A stretch of DNA of 38,449 bases. It comes from Microtetraspora malaysiensis. Its GTDB lineage: Bacteria > Actinomycetota > Actinomycetes > Streptosporangiales > Streptosporangiaceae. Both the position numbers and the translations under genes were made by a program. The notes under the pieces were generated by a model that saw only the letters and a list, made by a program, of their open reading frames with translations, was not told the origin of the DNA and did not search any database. The stretch is taken from assembly GCF_001528665.1 (NCBI RefSeq), contig NZ_BBYJ01000017.1, forward strand, positions 1 to 38,449, in the 5' to 3' direction. Positions 30,085-38,449 of the stretch are shown in pieces (the stretch's first letter is position 1; every line of letters starts with the position of its first letter).

Positions 30085-31394
30085 CCGCCCGCGGCACGTC
30101 GCGGGCGCGGCGCGTCCTCGCCGCGGCGCTGCCCTGGAACCGGCTGGGGCTGCGGGCGCGGCTGACCCTGCTGTACGGCGCGCTGTTTTTCGCCGGAAGC
30201 TCGGCGGTGCTGTGGGTGGGGCAGCTGATGACGGCGCGCGCCCTGGACCAGCGGCTCGTCATGAAGTTCGCGAAGACGACGGACGATCCGCTCGCGGATC
30301 TCCGGCCGAACACGGCCGTCGTCGGCCTGTTCCCGCAGCAGGTGCAGACGCAGGTCGAGCAGCGGGCCGCCGACGTGCTGCAGGAGACGACCCGGTCGTC
30401 GATCCTCGTCATGGTCCTGATCGGGATCATCGCCCTGCTGCTCGGCCACCTGATCGCCGAACGCGCGCTGCGGCCCCTCGGCCGGGTGACCGAGACCGCG
30501 CGGCGGCTCTCGGAGAGCAGGCCGCACGAGCGCATCGCGCTGAACGAGAGGATCGCGCTGCGCGGGCCGCAGGACGAGGTCAAGCGGCTGGCCGACACCT
30601 TCGACGCGATGCTCGACCGGCTGCACCGCGTGTTCGACGCCCAGCGCCGGTTCATCGCCAACGCCTCGCACGAGCTGCGCACCCCGCTCGCCATCAACCG
30701 CACGGTCCTGGAGGTGTCGCTGGAGGAGCCGGCCGCCTCCGAGGACCTCAAGGCGCTGGCCCGCGCGCTGCTCGGCACGAACGCGCGGTACGAGCGGCTG
30801 ATCGACGGCCTGCTGCTGCTCGCCCAGTCGGAGCAGGAGCTCACCGTGAGCAAGCCGGTCGATCTGGGGCACGTCGTCCGCGTCGTGCTGGACGAGCAGG
30901 CGCTCGCGCCGCGGAAGCGGGGGGTCGCCGTCCACCGGGACCTGCGCCCGGCGGTCGTCCGGGGCGACCCGCTGCTGCTGGAACGCTGCGTGTCCAACAT
31001 GGTGGAGAACGCGGTCAAGTACAACGTCCGCGACGGCGACGTGTGGGTGACGCTCCGTGTGGACGACGCCACCGGGGAGGCGATGGTCACGGTGGAGAAC
31101 ACGGGGCCCCAGGTCCCGCCGTACGAGGTGGAGGACCTGTTCGAGCCGTTCCGGCGGCTGCACGGCGAGCGGGTGCGGTCGGCGGGCGGCGCCGGGCTCG
31201 GCCTGTCGATCGTCCGCGCCATCGTGGACGCGCACGGCGGCACGGTCACCGCCCGGGCCCGATCCGAGGGCGGCCTCGCGGTCACCGTACGGCTGCCCGC
31301 CGTGCCGGGCACGGGGAGCGAGCCCGGCGAGAAGGACGTGGGCCGGGCGCGGCTACCCGCCGTGATTTCCGGTGACCCGGCCCTTCGCGGGTAG
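30081..31394 (+). CDS. Sensor histidine kinase
   Basis: A 437-residue membrane sensor. Two helices (about 24-48 and 107-125) enclose a sensor loop of about 58 residues containing DQRLVMKFAKTTDDPLADL. A HAMP domain (LRPLGRVTETARRLSE) follows. The dimerisation domain has phospho-acceptor H197 (ANASHELRTPL), then the ATPase N box (NMVENAVKYNV), the F box (DLFEPFRRL) and G2 (GGAGLGLSIV). TTG start overlapping the regulator stop (TTGA), so both are translated together. The sensed signal is unknown. Confidence 0.92.
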   Translation: MTARGTSRARRVLAAALPWNRLGLRARLTLLYGALFFAGSSAVLWVGQLMTARALDQRLVMKFAKTTDDPLADLRPNTAVVGLFPQQVQTQVEQRAADVLQETTRSSILVMVLIGIIALLLGHLIAERALRPLGRVTETARRLSESRPHERIALNERIALRGPQDEVKRLADTFDAMLDRLHRVFDAQRRFIANASHELRTPLAINRTVLEVSLEEPAASEDLKALARALLGTNARYERLIDGLLLLAQSEQELTVSKPVDLGHVVRVVLDEQALAPRKRGVAVHRDLRPAVVRGDPLLLERCVSNMVENAVKYNVRDGDVWVTLRVDDATGEAMVTVENTGPQVPPYEVEDLFEPFRRLHGERVRSAGGAGLGLSIVRAIVDAHGGTVTARARSEGGLAVTVRLPAVPGTGSEPGEKDVGRARLPAVISGDPALRG

Positions 31395-31439
31395 GAGGAA
31401 GGGCGGCCACGCCGGAAGGGTGGAGGAGGTCGCCGGAGA

Positions 31440-32201
31440 ATGGATCTGTCCGCGAGGAAACTGGGCCTGCCGGACCGGGTACGGGCCTGCCTGTTCGACC
31501 TGGACGGTGTCTTGACGCGTACGGCGCGGCTGCACGCCGCCGCGTGGAAGGAGATGTTCGACGGCTTCCTGAGCGAGCGCGCCACGCGCACCGGCACTCC
31601 GCTGGTCCCCTTCGACGACGTGGAGGACTACGCCGCGTACGTGGACGGCAAGACGAGGGCGGACGGCACCCGCTCGTTCCTCGCCTCGCGCGGCATCCAC
31701 CTCCCCGAGGGGGAACCCGGCGACCCGCCGGACGCCGAGACCGTCAACGGCCTGGGCAACCGCAAGAACGAACTGATGCTGAGCCGGCTCAAGAAGGACG
31801 GCGTGGAGGTGTTCGAGGGCTCCGTCCGCTACGTGCGCGCGGTGCGGGACGCCGGGCTGCGCCGGGCGGTGGTGTCGTCGAGCGCCAACTGCCGGGACAT
31901 GCTCGCCGGCGCCGGGATCGCGGACCTGTTCGAGGTGGGGGTGGACGGCGCCACCGTCGCCCGGGAGCACCTGGCGGGCAAGCCGGCGCCGGACGCCTAC
32001 CTCGCCGCCGCGCGGGCGCTCGGGGTGCCGCCGGACGAGGCGGCGGTGTTCGAGGACGCGCTCGCGGGGGTCGAGGCCGGACGGGCCGGCGGCTTCGCCT
32101 GCGTGGTCGGTGTGGACCGGGTCGGACAGGCCGACGCGCTGCGCGAGCACGGCGCGAACGTGGTGGTCTCCGATCTCGCCGAGCTGTTGGAGCGATCATG
32201 A
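31440..32201 (+). CDS. Beta-phosphoglucomutase family HAD hydrolase
   Basis: A 253-residue HAD-fold enzyme. Motif I FDLDGVL places the nucleophile and acid/base at D20 and D22; motif II is VSSSANC; motif III is the Lys in [10 protein letters not shown]; motif IV is VFEDALAG. The helical cap contains the R/K-rich segment [10 protein letters not shown], seen in beta-phosphoglucomutases. It should interconvert beta-glucose 1-phosphate and glucose 6-phosphate. It is coupled to the GH65 gene by an ATGA overlap, and that enzyme would supply its substrate. ATG with GGAGGAGG 10 bases upstream. Confidence 0.88.
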   Translation: MDLSARKLGLPDRVRACLFDLDGVLTRTARLHAAAWKEMFDGFLSERATRTGTPLVPFDDVEDYAAYVDGKTRADGTRSFLASRGIHLPEGEPGDPPDAETVNGLGNRKNELMLSRLKKDGVEVFEGSVRYVRAVRDAGLRRAVVSSSANCRDMLAGAGIADLFEVGVDGATVAREHLAGKPAPDAYLAAARALGVPPDEAAVFEDALAGVEAGRAGGFACVVGVDRVGQADALREHGANVVVSDLAELLERS

Positions 32202-34600
32202 TCACTCATCCCGCGTTCGCGTGCGAGCCCTGGAGCCTGCGGCTGACCGGGCTGGACGTCGACGTCCTCGCCCAGTCCGAGTCGCTGTTCGCGCTGTCCA
32301 ACGGGCACATCGGCTGGCGTGGGAACCTCGACGAGGGGGAGCCGCACGGCCTGCCCGGCAGCTACCTGTCCGGCGTCTACGAGGTGCGGCCCCTCCCGTA
32401 CGCCGAGGCCGGCTACGGCTTCCCCGAGTCGGGGCAGACCGTCATCAACGTCACGAACGGCAAGGTGATCCGCCTGCTCGTGAACGACGAGCCGTTCGAC
32501 ATCCGCTACGGACGGCTGCGCGCGCACGAGCAGACGCTGGACTTCCGCGACGGCGTGCTGCGGCGGACCGCCGAATGGGAGTCACCGGATGGGTGCCCGG
32601 TCCGGGTGTCGTCGGTCCGGCTGGTGTCGCTGGTCCAGCGGGCGGTCGCCGCGATCTGCTACGAGGTGGAGCCCGTCGACGAGCCGCTGCGCGTCGTCGT
32701 GCAGTCCGAACTCGTCGCCAACGAGCAGTTGCCCATGGCGGCGGGCGACCCCCGGGTCGCCGCCGCGCTGGAGGCGCCGCTGATCTCCTGCGACCACGCC
32801 GCGCGGGACGCCCGCGCCGTGCTCATGCACAACACCCGCGCAAGCGGCCTCTGCGTCGCCGCCGCGATGGATCACGTCGTCGACGGCCCGGACGGCACCG
32901 GCGTCGTCGCGGAGAGCTCCCCCGACCTCGGCCGGGTGACGGTGATCGCCTCGATCGAGCCCGGCCGGCCGCTCCGGTTGATCAAGTTCGTCGCGTACGG
33001 CTGGTCGGGCGCGCGGTCGCGCCCGGCGGTGCGGGACCAGGCCGAAGCCGCGCTCGCCGCCGCCCGCCAGACCGGCTGGGACGGCCTGCTCGCCGAGCAG
33101 CGGAGCTACCTGGACGACTTCTGGGCCCGCGCCGACGTCAAGGTGGACGGCGACGCGGAGATCCAGCAGGCCGTGCGGTTCGGGCTCTTCCACCTGCTGC
33201 AGGCCGCGGCGCGCGGCGAGGGCAGGGGCATCCCGGCCAAGGGCCTCACCGGTAGCGGCTACGACGGGCACTGTTTCTGGGACAGCGAGGCGTTCGTGAT
33301 GCCGGTGCTGACCTACCTGCTGCCCGAGGCGGTCGCCCACGCGCTGAGCTGGCGGCAGAGCACGCTGCCGATGGCGATGGACCGGGCGCGGCAGCTCGGG
33401 CTGAGCGGAGCGGCCTTCCCCTGGCGGACCATCCACGGCGAGGAATGCTCGAGCTACTGGCCCGCCGGGACGGCGGCCTTCCACGTCAACGCGGCCATCG
33501 CCGACGCCGTCGGCCGCTACTACGACATCACCCAGGACGAGGCGTTCGACCGGGGCGTCGGCCTGGAGTTGCTCGTGCAGACCGCGCGGCTGTGGCGGTC
33601 GCTGGGGCACCACGACGCCGAGGGCGACTTCCGCATCGCCGGGGTCACCGGCCCGGACGAGTACAGCGCCGTCGCCGACAACAACGTGTACACGAACCTG
33701 ATGGCGCAGCGGAACCTGTACGCCGCCGCCGACGCGGCCAAACGGCACCCCGCGGAGGCCAGGAAGCTGCGCGTGGACGAGGAGGAGATGGCGGCCTGGC
33801 GGGACGCGGCGCGGGCGATGTACGTCCCCTACGACGAGAAGCTCGGGGTCCACCCGCAGGCCGACGGCTTCACCGAGCACCAGGTGTGGGACTTCGCCGT
33901 GACGCGCCCCGACCAGTACCCGCTGATGCTGCACTTCCCGTACTTCGACCTTTACCGCAAGCAGGTGGTCAAGCAGGCCGACCTCGTGCTGGCGCTGCAC
34001 CGCCGGGGTGACGCCTTCACCCCGGAGCAGAAGGCGCGCGACTTCGCCTACTACGAGCGGATCACCGTACGGGACTCCTCGCTGTCGGCGTGCACGCAGG
34101 CGGTGATCGCGGCCGAGGTGGGCCACCTGGACCTGGCCTACGACTACCTCGCCGAGGCCGCGCTGATGGACCTTGAGGACGTCGAGCACAACACTCGCGA
34201 CGGCCTGCACATCGCGGCCCTGGTCGGAGCCTGGATCGCCCTGGTCGACGGGCTCGCCGGCATGCGCCACCTCGGCGGCGTGCTCTGCTTCGCGCCGCGG
34301 CTGCCCTCGGCGCTCACCGGGCTCTCCTTCACCGTGTCCCTGCTGGGGCGGCGGCTCACGGTCAGGGTGGATCAGGAGTCCGCCACGTACACGCTGCTCG
34401 ACGGCGAACCGCTCAAGATCGCCCACCATGGGAAGCCGGACGTCGTCTCCAGGGGCGCGCCGGTCACCTGCGCGATCCCGCCGGTGTTCCCCGGTCCGGC
34501 CCCCATCCAGCCTCCCGGCCGCGGCCCGGCGCACCGGCAGACGAGGGAGGCCGCCGGAATCATGCGGCCGGTAGGGTCACCGGCTCATCCGGCGACGTGA
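32198..34600 (+). CDS. GH65 disaccharide phosphorylase
   Basis: An 800-residue inverting phosphorylase of the maltose/trehalose/kojibiose phosphorylase family. The N-terminal beta-sandwich includes [20 protein letters not shown]. The (alpha/alpha)6 catalytic barrel carries [39 protein letters not shown] and [19 protein letters not shown], with the catalytic Glu at E488. [13 protein letters not shown] contributes to the phosphate site. It should split a disaccharide with phosphate to beta-glucose 1-phosphate and glucose; which alpha-linkage is not clear. Residues after about 765 form a Pro/Arg-rich tail that family members usually lack. The ATG overlaps the HAD stop. Confidence 0.91.
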   Translation: MITHPAFACEPWSLRLTGLDVDVLAQSESLFALSNGHIGWRGNLDEGEPHGLPGSYLSGVYEVRPLPYAEAGYGFPESGQTVINVTNGKVIRLLVNDEPFDIRYGRLRAHEQTLDFRDGVLRRTAEWESPDGCPVRVSSVRLVSLVQRAVAAICYEVEPVDEPLRVVVQSELVANEQLPMAAGDPRVAAALEAPLISCDHAARDARAVLMHNTRASGLCVAAAMDHVVDGPDGTGVVAESSPDLGRVTVIASIEPGRPLRLIKFVAYGWSGARSRPAVRDQAEAALAAARQTGWDGLLAEQRSYLDDFWARADVKVDGDAEIQQAVRFGLFHLLQAAARGEGRGIPAKGLTGSGYDGHCFWDSEAFVMPVLTYLLPEAVAHALSWRQSTLPMAMDRARQLGLSGAAFPWRTIHGEECSSYWPAGTAAFHVNAAIADAVGRYYDITQDEAFDRGVGLELLVQTARLWRSLGHHDAEGDFRIAGVTGPDEYSAVADNNVYTNLMAQRNLYAAADAAKRHPAEARKLRVDEEEMAAWRDAARAMYVPYDEKLGVHPQADGFTEHQVWDFAVTRPDQYPLMLHFPYFDLYRKQVVKQADLVLALHRRGDAFTPEQKARDFAYYERITVRDSSLSACTQAVIAAEVGHLDLAYDYLAEAALMDLEDVEHNTRDGLHIAALVGAWIALVDGLAGMRHLGGVLCFAPRLPSALTGLSFTVSLLGRRLTVRVDQESATYTLLDGEPLKIAHHGKPDVVSRGAPVTCAIPPVFPGPAPIQPPGRGPAHRQTREAAGIMRPVGSPAHPAT

Positions 34601-34627
34601 CACGGCTCGCGCCCTTCGGGTTAGTGT
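34598..34627 (+). promoter_or_regulatory. Promoter for a leaderless SseB-family mRNA
   Basis: TGACAC (34598-34603) and TAGTGT (34622-34627) are 18 bp apart. The -10 element ends 7 bases before the GTG at 34635, so transcription should begin at the start codon. The -35 element overlaps the GH65 stop codon. Confidence 0.45.
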
Positions 34628-34634
34628 GATCATC

Positions 34635-35555
34635 GTGCAGCCACCGGAGGATCCGGGCGATGGCGGACCCGCCGTGCCGCCGTCCGGCCCGTTCGAGGAG
34701 GAGCTCTGGGCGGCCTTCGCGGCCAGCCGTACGGCACTGTGCCTCAGCATGCTCAAAGACGCCGACTTCGCCCTGCCGATCACCCAGGCCGCGTTCGAGG
34801 GCACCGGCGCGGTCGCCTGGCCGACCGCCTCCGACGGCCGGCGCACCTGGCTGATCGCCTACACATCGGCCGAGACGATGGCGCTGGGCACCGGGGGTGT
34901 CGCCACGCACCACCGGGTCGTCTCCATGCTTGAGCTGGCCGCCGGGTGGCCCGACCCGCGCTGGGGTCTGGCGATCAACCCCGGCCTGCCGGTCGGCTTC
35001 CTCCTGGAGTCGGGCACGGTGGCCAGGCTCGCCGCCCCCACGCTCGCCCAGGACCTCGTGCTCGCCCCGGAATGTGGCGTCCCCGTCCTGCAGAAGGTGC
35101 TGCGCCCGGAGGAGGTGCCCGAGCTGCTGTACGGCGGCGAGCCGCGGGTCTCCGGCTACTGCCACCACGCCCTCGACGTGTCGCACATCGCCACGCCCGC
35201 CGTGCTCGCCGAGGCGCTCGGCCTCACTGACGCGTTCACCGCGAGCGGCGGGCTCACGCTGCTGCGCTGGCGTCCGGCCGGGCTCGGCCTGTACCGCACG
35301 CCGTACGGCGGGCTGGACGAGGAGGGCCGTGACGCGGTGGCCGGGTGGGTGGTCGAGGAGCCGCCCTTCGTGGGGCTGGGCCTGGTGCCCAACCCGGACC
35401 AGGTCATCCGCGAGTACAAGGTGTACGGCGTCGGGCTCACCCACGGCGCCGAGATCTGGGAGCTGACCGTGGAGGGCAGGGAGCGCCGGCACGCCATCTA
35501 TCACGGCGACCTGCGCCGCTGGCTGCTGGTCGGGGTGCGGGAGGACGCGTCGTGA
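34635..35555 (+). CDS. SseB-family protein, type VII secretion-associated
   Basis: A 306-residue soluble protein of the SseB family. The N-terminal SseB domain contains FEEELWAAFAASRTALCLSML, TWLIAYTSAETMAL and WGLAINPGLPVGFLLE. A second, C-terminal half ends RRHAIYHGDLRRWLLVGVRED. In actinobacteria SseB/EspG-like proteins commonly sit in type VII secretion clusters. The GTG at 34635 (VQPPEDPGD) is preferred to the GTG at 34626 because of the -10 element; there is no ribosome binding site. Its stop overlaps the start of the next gene (GTGA). Confidence 0.8.
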   Translation: MQPPEDPGDGGPAVPPSGPFEEELWAAFAASRTALCLSMLKDADFALPITQAAFEGTGAVAWPTASDGRRTWLIAYTSAETMALGTGGVATHHRVVSMLELAAGWPDPRWGLAINPGLPVGFLLESGTVARLAAPTLAQDLVLAPECGVPVLQKVLRPEEVPELLYGGEPRVSGYCHHALDVSHIATPAVLAEALGLTDAFTASGGLTLLRWRPAGLGLYRTPYGGLDEEGRDAVAGWVVEEPPFVGLGLVPNPDQVIREYKVYGVGLTHGAEIWELTVEGRERRHAIYHGDLRRWLLVGVREDAS

Positions 35556-35941
35556 GGTGGCACTTCTACCGCGCTCGCTGGCGCGGCGCCGACTACCCGT
35601 GCAGCCCGGAGGCGTCCGCGCTGGAGACGTGGATCCGGCTGCGCCGGGACGAGCCGGCCGAGGGGTTCGAGGAGGTCGAGCCGGGTTGCCACGTACGGAC
35701 CGTCCCGGCGGCGGAATGTGAGTCCGTGCACTTCGTGACGACCGTCTGCCGGTGGCGCGAGGCCGAGTTCCACGTACACGCCGAGCGCGAGGGCGAGCTG
35801 CTGCTGGAGTATCTCGGCGGCTCCGCGCCCGAAGCGGTCGCGCTCGGGCTCGACCGGATCGAACGCGGCGTCTACCGGGCGTGGGTCCCGCGCGCCGAGA
35901 TCGGCGAGCTCCAGGAGCGGGCCGTCTCCCTGGATTTGTGA
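35552..35941 (+). CDS. Small conserved protein coupled to SseB
   Basis: A 129-residue soluble protein (RWHFYRARWRGADYPCSP, LETWIRLRRDEPAEGFEEV, ELLLEYLGGSAPEAVALGL, GVYRAWVPRAEIGELQE). It shows no signal peptide, membrane helix or catalytic motif. The closing segment has the look of proteins that are always found beside SseB in actinobacterial type VII clusters, where no function is known. GTG start overlapping the SseB stop by four bases, so the pair is translated together; a chaperone-like role is inference. Confidence 0.75.
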   Translation: MRWHFYRARWRGADYPCSPEASALETWIRLRRDEPAEGFEEVEPGCHVRTVPAAECESVHFVTTVCRWREAEFHVHAEREGELLLEYLGGSAPEAVALGLDRIERGVYRAWVPRAEIGELQERAVSLDL

Positions 35942-36047
35942 ACTTCTCCCGGAGATCATCGATTTTGGTAATGCTCTTGTCGGATGATGTTCACTTGGCG
36001 GAAACTACCCCGAAAGCGTGAAACACGGGCGATTCAGGGGGTGTGCC

Positions 36048-36452
36048 GTGGAATCCGACATTGAGGCGCATGTCGCCGGTCTGCGGGCCTATACCGAACA
36101 GCTCCGCACCACCTTTCTCCGGCTCCAGGACGAGGGCGTCGAACTGCACGCCAAGGCCAAGGCCATCCAGGTGACCGAGAAGTCCCGCGATGGCCTGGTC
36201 GCGGTCACCGTGGGCGCGCGCGGCGAGGTGATCCGGCTCGACATCGACCCGCGTGTCTACCGCCATCCCGATGCCCGCGCGCTCGCGGACGCCATCACCG
36301 AGACCATCCAGCGGGCGGCCGCCACGGCGCAGGAGCGGATCGTCGAGGTCTTCGAGCCGCTGATCCCGCCCGACCAGATGAAGGCCCACCTCGACGGTGA
36401 TATCGAAACGGTGATGACCCAGCTGGCCGACCAGATGGGCGGGAAGCGGTGA
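36048..36452 (+). CDS. YbaB/EbfC-family DNA-binding protein
   Basis: A 134-residue protein of the YbaB/EbfC nucleoid-associated family. A long N-terminal helix (VAGLRAYTEQLRTTFLRLQD) is followed by the family's beta-sheet core (SRDGLVAVTVGARGEVIRLDIDPRVYR) and a second long helix (ALADAITETIQRAAATAQERI). In Streptosporangiales-like genomes YbaB proteins are frequently encoded beside WXG100-type toxin genes. GTG at 36048 with AGGGGG upstream; an upstream GTG at 36018 lacks one. Its stop overlaps the next start (GTGA). Confidence 0.85.
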   Translation: MESDIEAHVAGLRAYTEQLRTTFLRLQDEGVELHAKAKAIQVTEKSRDGLVAVTVGARGEVIRLDIDPRVYRHPDARALADAITETIQRAAATAQERIVEVFEPLIPPDQMKAHLDGDIETVMTQLADQMGGKR

Positions 36453-36856
36453 AGGACCCCTTCGACGGCGCCGCCATCGACAGGCCCGCCGTGACCAGAG
36501 GGCTTTCGGAATGGAGCACCATGGCCGGCGACCTGGAGCGGGACCTCCCCGGGCTCGTCGCCAGAATCCTCGAGCTCAACGCCACCGAGCCGTGGGGCGG
36601 CGGCAGCGAGGGCGCCTCCTTCCGGAACTCCTACTACCAGAACGGCGGTCCCAACGCCCTCATCACCAAGGGCAGGGCCGTCGTCAAGAAGATCGGCGAG
36701 GCGGGCCCGCGACTGCGCACGACGTTCGACAACACGCACGGCGTGGACGAGGCGCACGCCCAGGACATGGCCCAAATCATGGCGGAGAACACGGGCCAGT
36801 CCGCGGCCTCGAAGGCCGGGCGGGGCACCGCCCAGGACTCGGTGCGGCAGGTCTGA
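36449..36856 (+). CDS. Small helical protein of the type VII block (WXG100-like helper)
   Basis: A 135-residue soluble protein, mainly helical, with no membrane segment. ATEPWGGGSEGASFRNSYY contains a W-x-G-containing loop between two helical regions, like WXG100-type partners. GAGPRLRTTFDNTHGVDEAHAQDM-type sequence follows (residues about 85-110). It is probably a partner or chaperone for the large toxin-like protein that follows. GTG start overlapping the YbaB stop. Function unproven. Confidence 0.68.
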   Translation: MKDPFDGAAIDRPAVTRGLSEWSTMAGDLERDLPGLVARILELNATEPWGGGSEGASFRNSYYQNGGPNALITKGRAVVKKIGEAGPRLRTTFDNTHGVDEAHAQDMAQIMAENTGQSAASKAGRGTAQDSVRQV

Positions 36857-36913
36857 CGCGCCCCACCGGGCGCCCGGATGTGAACCCAGACTGAGCGGCG
36901 GAGCGGGGACGGC

Positions 36914-38449
36914 ATGGCCACGAACACGGGCACCATCGTCAACCAGGCCGGGCACGCGACCCGGCAGGGCGTGGCCGTCCACATCGACAGGGACGTCGCC
37001 CCCGCCTGGGAGACCGGCGCCCTGCCCGACTGGGTGGTCCACACCCTGATCCCCCTGCTCTTCGCCGGGCAGCAGTGGCCCAAAGCCAGCGAGAGCAAGC
37101 TGTCGGAGCTGGCCCAGGCGCACGATCTCCTGGCGGCCGGGCTCTTGCCGTACGCCGAGCCGGCCGGCAAGTCGGTCCGCACCATCGTGGCCGGCTGGCA
37201 GGCCCCGGCCACGGCCGACTTCGTCGGCCGGGCGCAGGACATGTTCGGAAACCAGGCCGGCCTGAAGGGGATCTCCCGCGGAGCGCTCGGCTACTCGTCA
37301 CAGGTGAGCGACTTCGCGGTCGAGACGCAGTACTCCAAGCTCTCCGTCAACGTGGCGTTCTGGGTGTCGGCCGTCGCCATCGCCATCGCCATGTACGTCG
37401 CGTTCTTCACCGCGGGCTCGACCGCGCCGCTCATCGGCCCGTACGCGCAGGCGGGCCGCGCGGCGATCGGCCGCATCCTCGCCCGGCTGGCAGCCGTCGC
37501 GGGACGTGGGGCCGGATCCACCCAGGTCGCCAGGCTCGCGGCGCTCAGCGGCGCGACCGGGCGGAGTCTGATCGTCCGGCTGCTCGCCTCCCCGCTCGGC
37601 CGGGAGCTCATCGAGGAGATGGGCGAGGAGTTCTTCATCGACGCCATCGCCCAGTACCAGCAGATCCAGATGGGCACCCGCACCGACTGGGACTGGGACA
37701 AGTCCAAGGCCGCCCTCATCGGCGCGGGAACCGGCGCGGTGGCCGGCATGCAGCTGGGCGGCCCGATCTCCCGGATGACCAACCACATCCCCGGATTCGC
37801 CGGGCGGGCGCTGAACACCGGCTTCAACAACATGGTCGCGTCCCCCGCCGGCAGCTTCATCGCCAACGGCGTGGTCTACGACCAGTGGAGCAATCCGTTC
37901 TCGGTCGATTCGCTGACGGGCGCGTTCTTCGGCGGTGCCGGACGCACCGGGTCGATCAGCCCGTTCAACCCCGAGGTCTACACGGCGCTCGCCCACCCGA
38001 ACACCACGCTCGCCTCCGCGTACGACATGGCGGCCCAGTCGGACGCCCGCCGGATGGGTCTCACCATCGACCCGAACGGGGGCGGCGGATCGGGCGGCGA
38101 CGCCACCGGCACCGGAGGCAACCCGGGAGGCACGGGGGGCGGCGGCGCCGGGGGTATGGCCGTCAACACCGGGGCGGGTGGCGGTGCGGGCGCGGGCGGC
38201 GGCCGTCGCGCCGCGGCCCCGTCGGCCGCCGACGCGGAAGGGGGCGGCAGCCGGAGAAGCCAGCCCGACGACAGGACCCGGCCCGACGACAAGAACGAGC
38301 CGGACAACAAGCCGGATGACAAGACCGAGCCGGACGACAAGACCGAGCCGGACAACAAGCCGGATGACAAGACCGAGCCGGACGACAAGACCGAGCCGGA
38401 CAACAAGCCGGACGACAAGACCGAGCCGGACAACAAGCCGGACGACAAG
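36914..38449 (+). CDS. CpnT-like type VII secreted toxin, 3' end beyond the window
   Basis: Open for all 512 codons from the ATG to the window end. Residues about 25-120 match the WXG100-like N-terminal domain of CpnT-type proteins (LPDWVVHTLIPLLFAGQQWP, SKLSELAQAHDLLAAGLLPY, TIVAGWQAPATADF). A hydrophobic hairpin follows (about 155-180, VAFWVSAVAIAIAMYVAFF), then a helical domain with ELIEEMGEEFFIDAIAQYQQIQ and glycine-rich helices (LIGAGTGAVAGMQLGG). A Gly-rich linker (about 385-445) leads to a PDDKTEPDNK repeat. In this class the C-terminal part is a variable toxin domain, with an immunity gene after it; both lie outside the window. ATG follows GCGGGGACGGC. Confidence 0.82.
   Translation, partial: MATNTGTIVNQAGHATRQGVAVHIDRDVAPAWETGALPDWVVHTLIPLLFAGQQWPKASESKLSELAQAHDLLAAGLLPYAEPAGKSVRTIVAGWQAPATADFVGRAQDMFGNQAGLKGISRGALGYSSQVSDFAVETQYSKLSVNVAFWVSAVAIAIAMYVAFFTAGSTAPLIGPYAQAGRAAIGRILARLAAVAGRGAGSTQVARLAALSGATGRSLIVRLLASPLGRELIEEMGEEFFIDAIAQYQQIQMGTRTDWDWDKSKAALIGAGTGAVAGMQLGGPISRMTNHIPGFAGRALNTGFNNMVASPAGSFIANGVVYDQWSNPFSVDSLTGAFFGGAGRTGSISPFNPEVYTALAHPNTTLASAYDMAAQSDARRMGLTIDPNGGGGSGGDATGTGGNPGGTGGGGAGGMAVNTGAGGGAGAGGGRRAAAPSAADAEGGGSRRSQPDDRTRPDDKNEPDNKPDDKTEPDDKTEPDNKPDDKTEPDDKTEPDNKPDDKTEPDNKPDDK
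38264..38449 (+). repeat. In-frame PDDKTEPDNK tandem repeat
   Basis: The repeat codes for a Pro-Asp-Asp-Lys-rich linker in the toxin-like protein. Two perfect 48-bp units begin at 38297 and 38345, each encoding a 16-residue Glu-Pro-Asp-Asn-Lys unit. A 30-bp unit starts at 38393 and another begins at 38423 and reaches the window end. Such repeats expand or contract easily. Confidence 0.85.

Noticed and set aside
32582-34534. A 650-codon minus-strand frame opposite GH65
   Set aside because: Antisense shadow with no domain-like sequence; GH65 motifs are clear on the other strand.
31544-34600. A 1018-codon frame starting inside the HAD gene
   Set aside because: The GH65 protein begins at the ATG at 32198 overlapping the HAD stop; the upstream part is a shadow of the HAD gene.
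38264-38449. CRISPR-like array at the window end
   Set aside because: The repeated units are contiguous, without unique spacers, and stay in frame with the toxin-like gene, so they encode a protein repeat.

Overview
The window is very GC-rich DNA with strongly GC-biased third codon positions, many GTG and some TTG starts, and no rRNA, tRNA, CRISPR array or recognisable insertion sequence. Gene content points to a filamentous actinobacterium. The evidence is a SigE-type ECF sigma factor, a PknB-like kinase, a CpnT-like type VII secretion substrate beside YbaB and SseB proteins, a ClpX-type zinc-finger protein and a DivIVA-like coiled coil. Streptosporangiales (Nonomuraea/Streptosporangium/Microbispora-like) is my best guess. 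This is inference from gene style, not a database match.

Layout. 1-4.7 kb: a membrane iron-sulfur oxidoreductase, a two-gene glycosyltransferase unit with a good promoter, and a leaderless CsoR-type metal sensor. 4.7-9.5 kb: a 53-residue protein, an unknown 462-residue protein, a PIG-V-like membrane mannosyltransferase, a secreted endonuclease/exonuclease/phosphatase-fold protein and a gamma carbonic anhydrase homologue. 9.6-14.3 kb: a DivIVA-like coiled coil with a His/Gln-rich tail, a GntR/UTRA regulator, a VanZ protein, a stand-alone kynureninase and an HTH plus zinc-finger protein. 14.4-21.2 kb (minus strand): a tight three-gene unit of DUF559-type nuclease, double winged-helix protein and a 1065-residue protein with an AAA+ ATPase fused to a HerA/FtsK-like ATPase, followed 54 bp later by a membrane Ser/Thr kinase. 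21.2-24.3 kb: a disturbed stretch with an ECF sigma factor whose end runs into the broken 3' part of another gene, then an SdpR/SdpI-like pair and a small membrane protein. 24.6-25.7 kb: two related small secreted proteins. 25.7-31.4 kb: a four-gene MacB-like export operon (lipoprotein, adaptor, ATPase, permease) divergent from an OmpR-type two-component system. 31.4-34.6 kb: a beta-phosphoglucomutase-like HAD and a GH65 disaccharide phosphorylase. 34.6 kb to the end: a type VII secretion-associated block (SseB, small unknown protein, YbaB, small helper, CpnT-like toxin) that runs off the window inside a Pro-Asp-Asp-Lys repeat.

How genes work together. Four-base stop/start overlaps mark translational coupling in the glycosyltransferase pair, the export operon, the two-component system, HAD/GH65 and the type VII block. 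The GH65 enzyme should release beta-glucose 1-phosphate and the HAD enzyme should convert it to glucose 6-phosphate. The two-component system shares a divergent promoter region, with a spaced inverted repeat, with the export operon and probably controls it.

The best candidate for an undescribed system is the nuclease / winged-helix / AAA-HerA operon at 16.2-21.2 kb. It resembles the parts of DNA-targeting defence modules, but I cannot match it to a named one. The CpnT-like toxin locus and the pair of secreted GNG-motif proteins come next.
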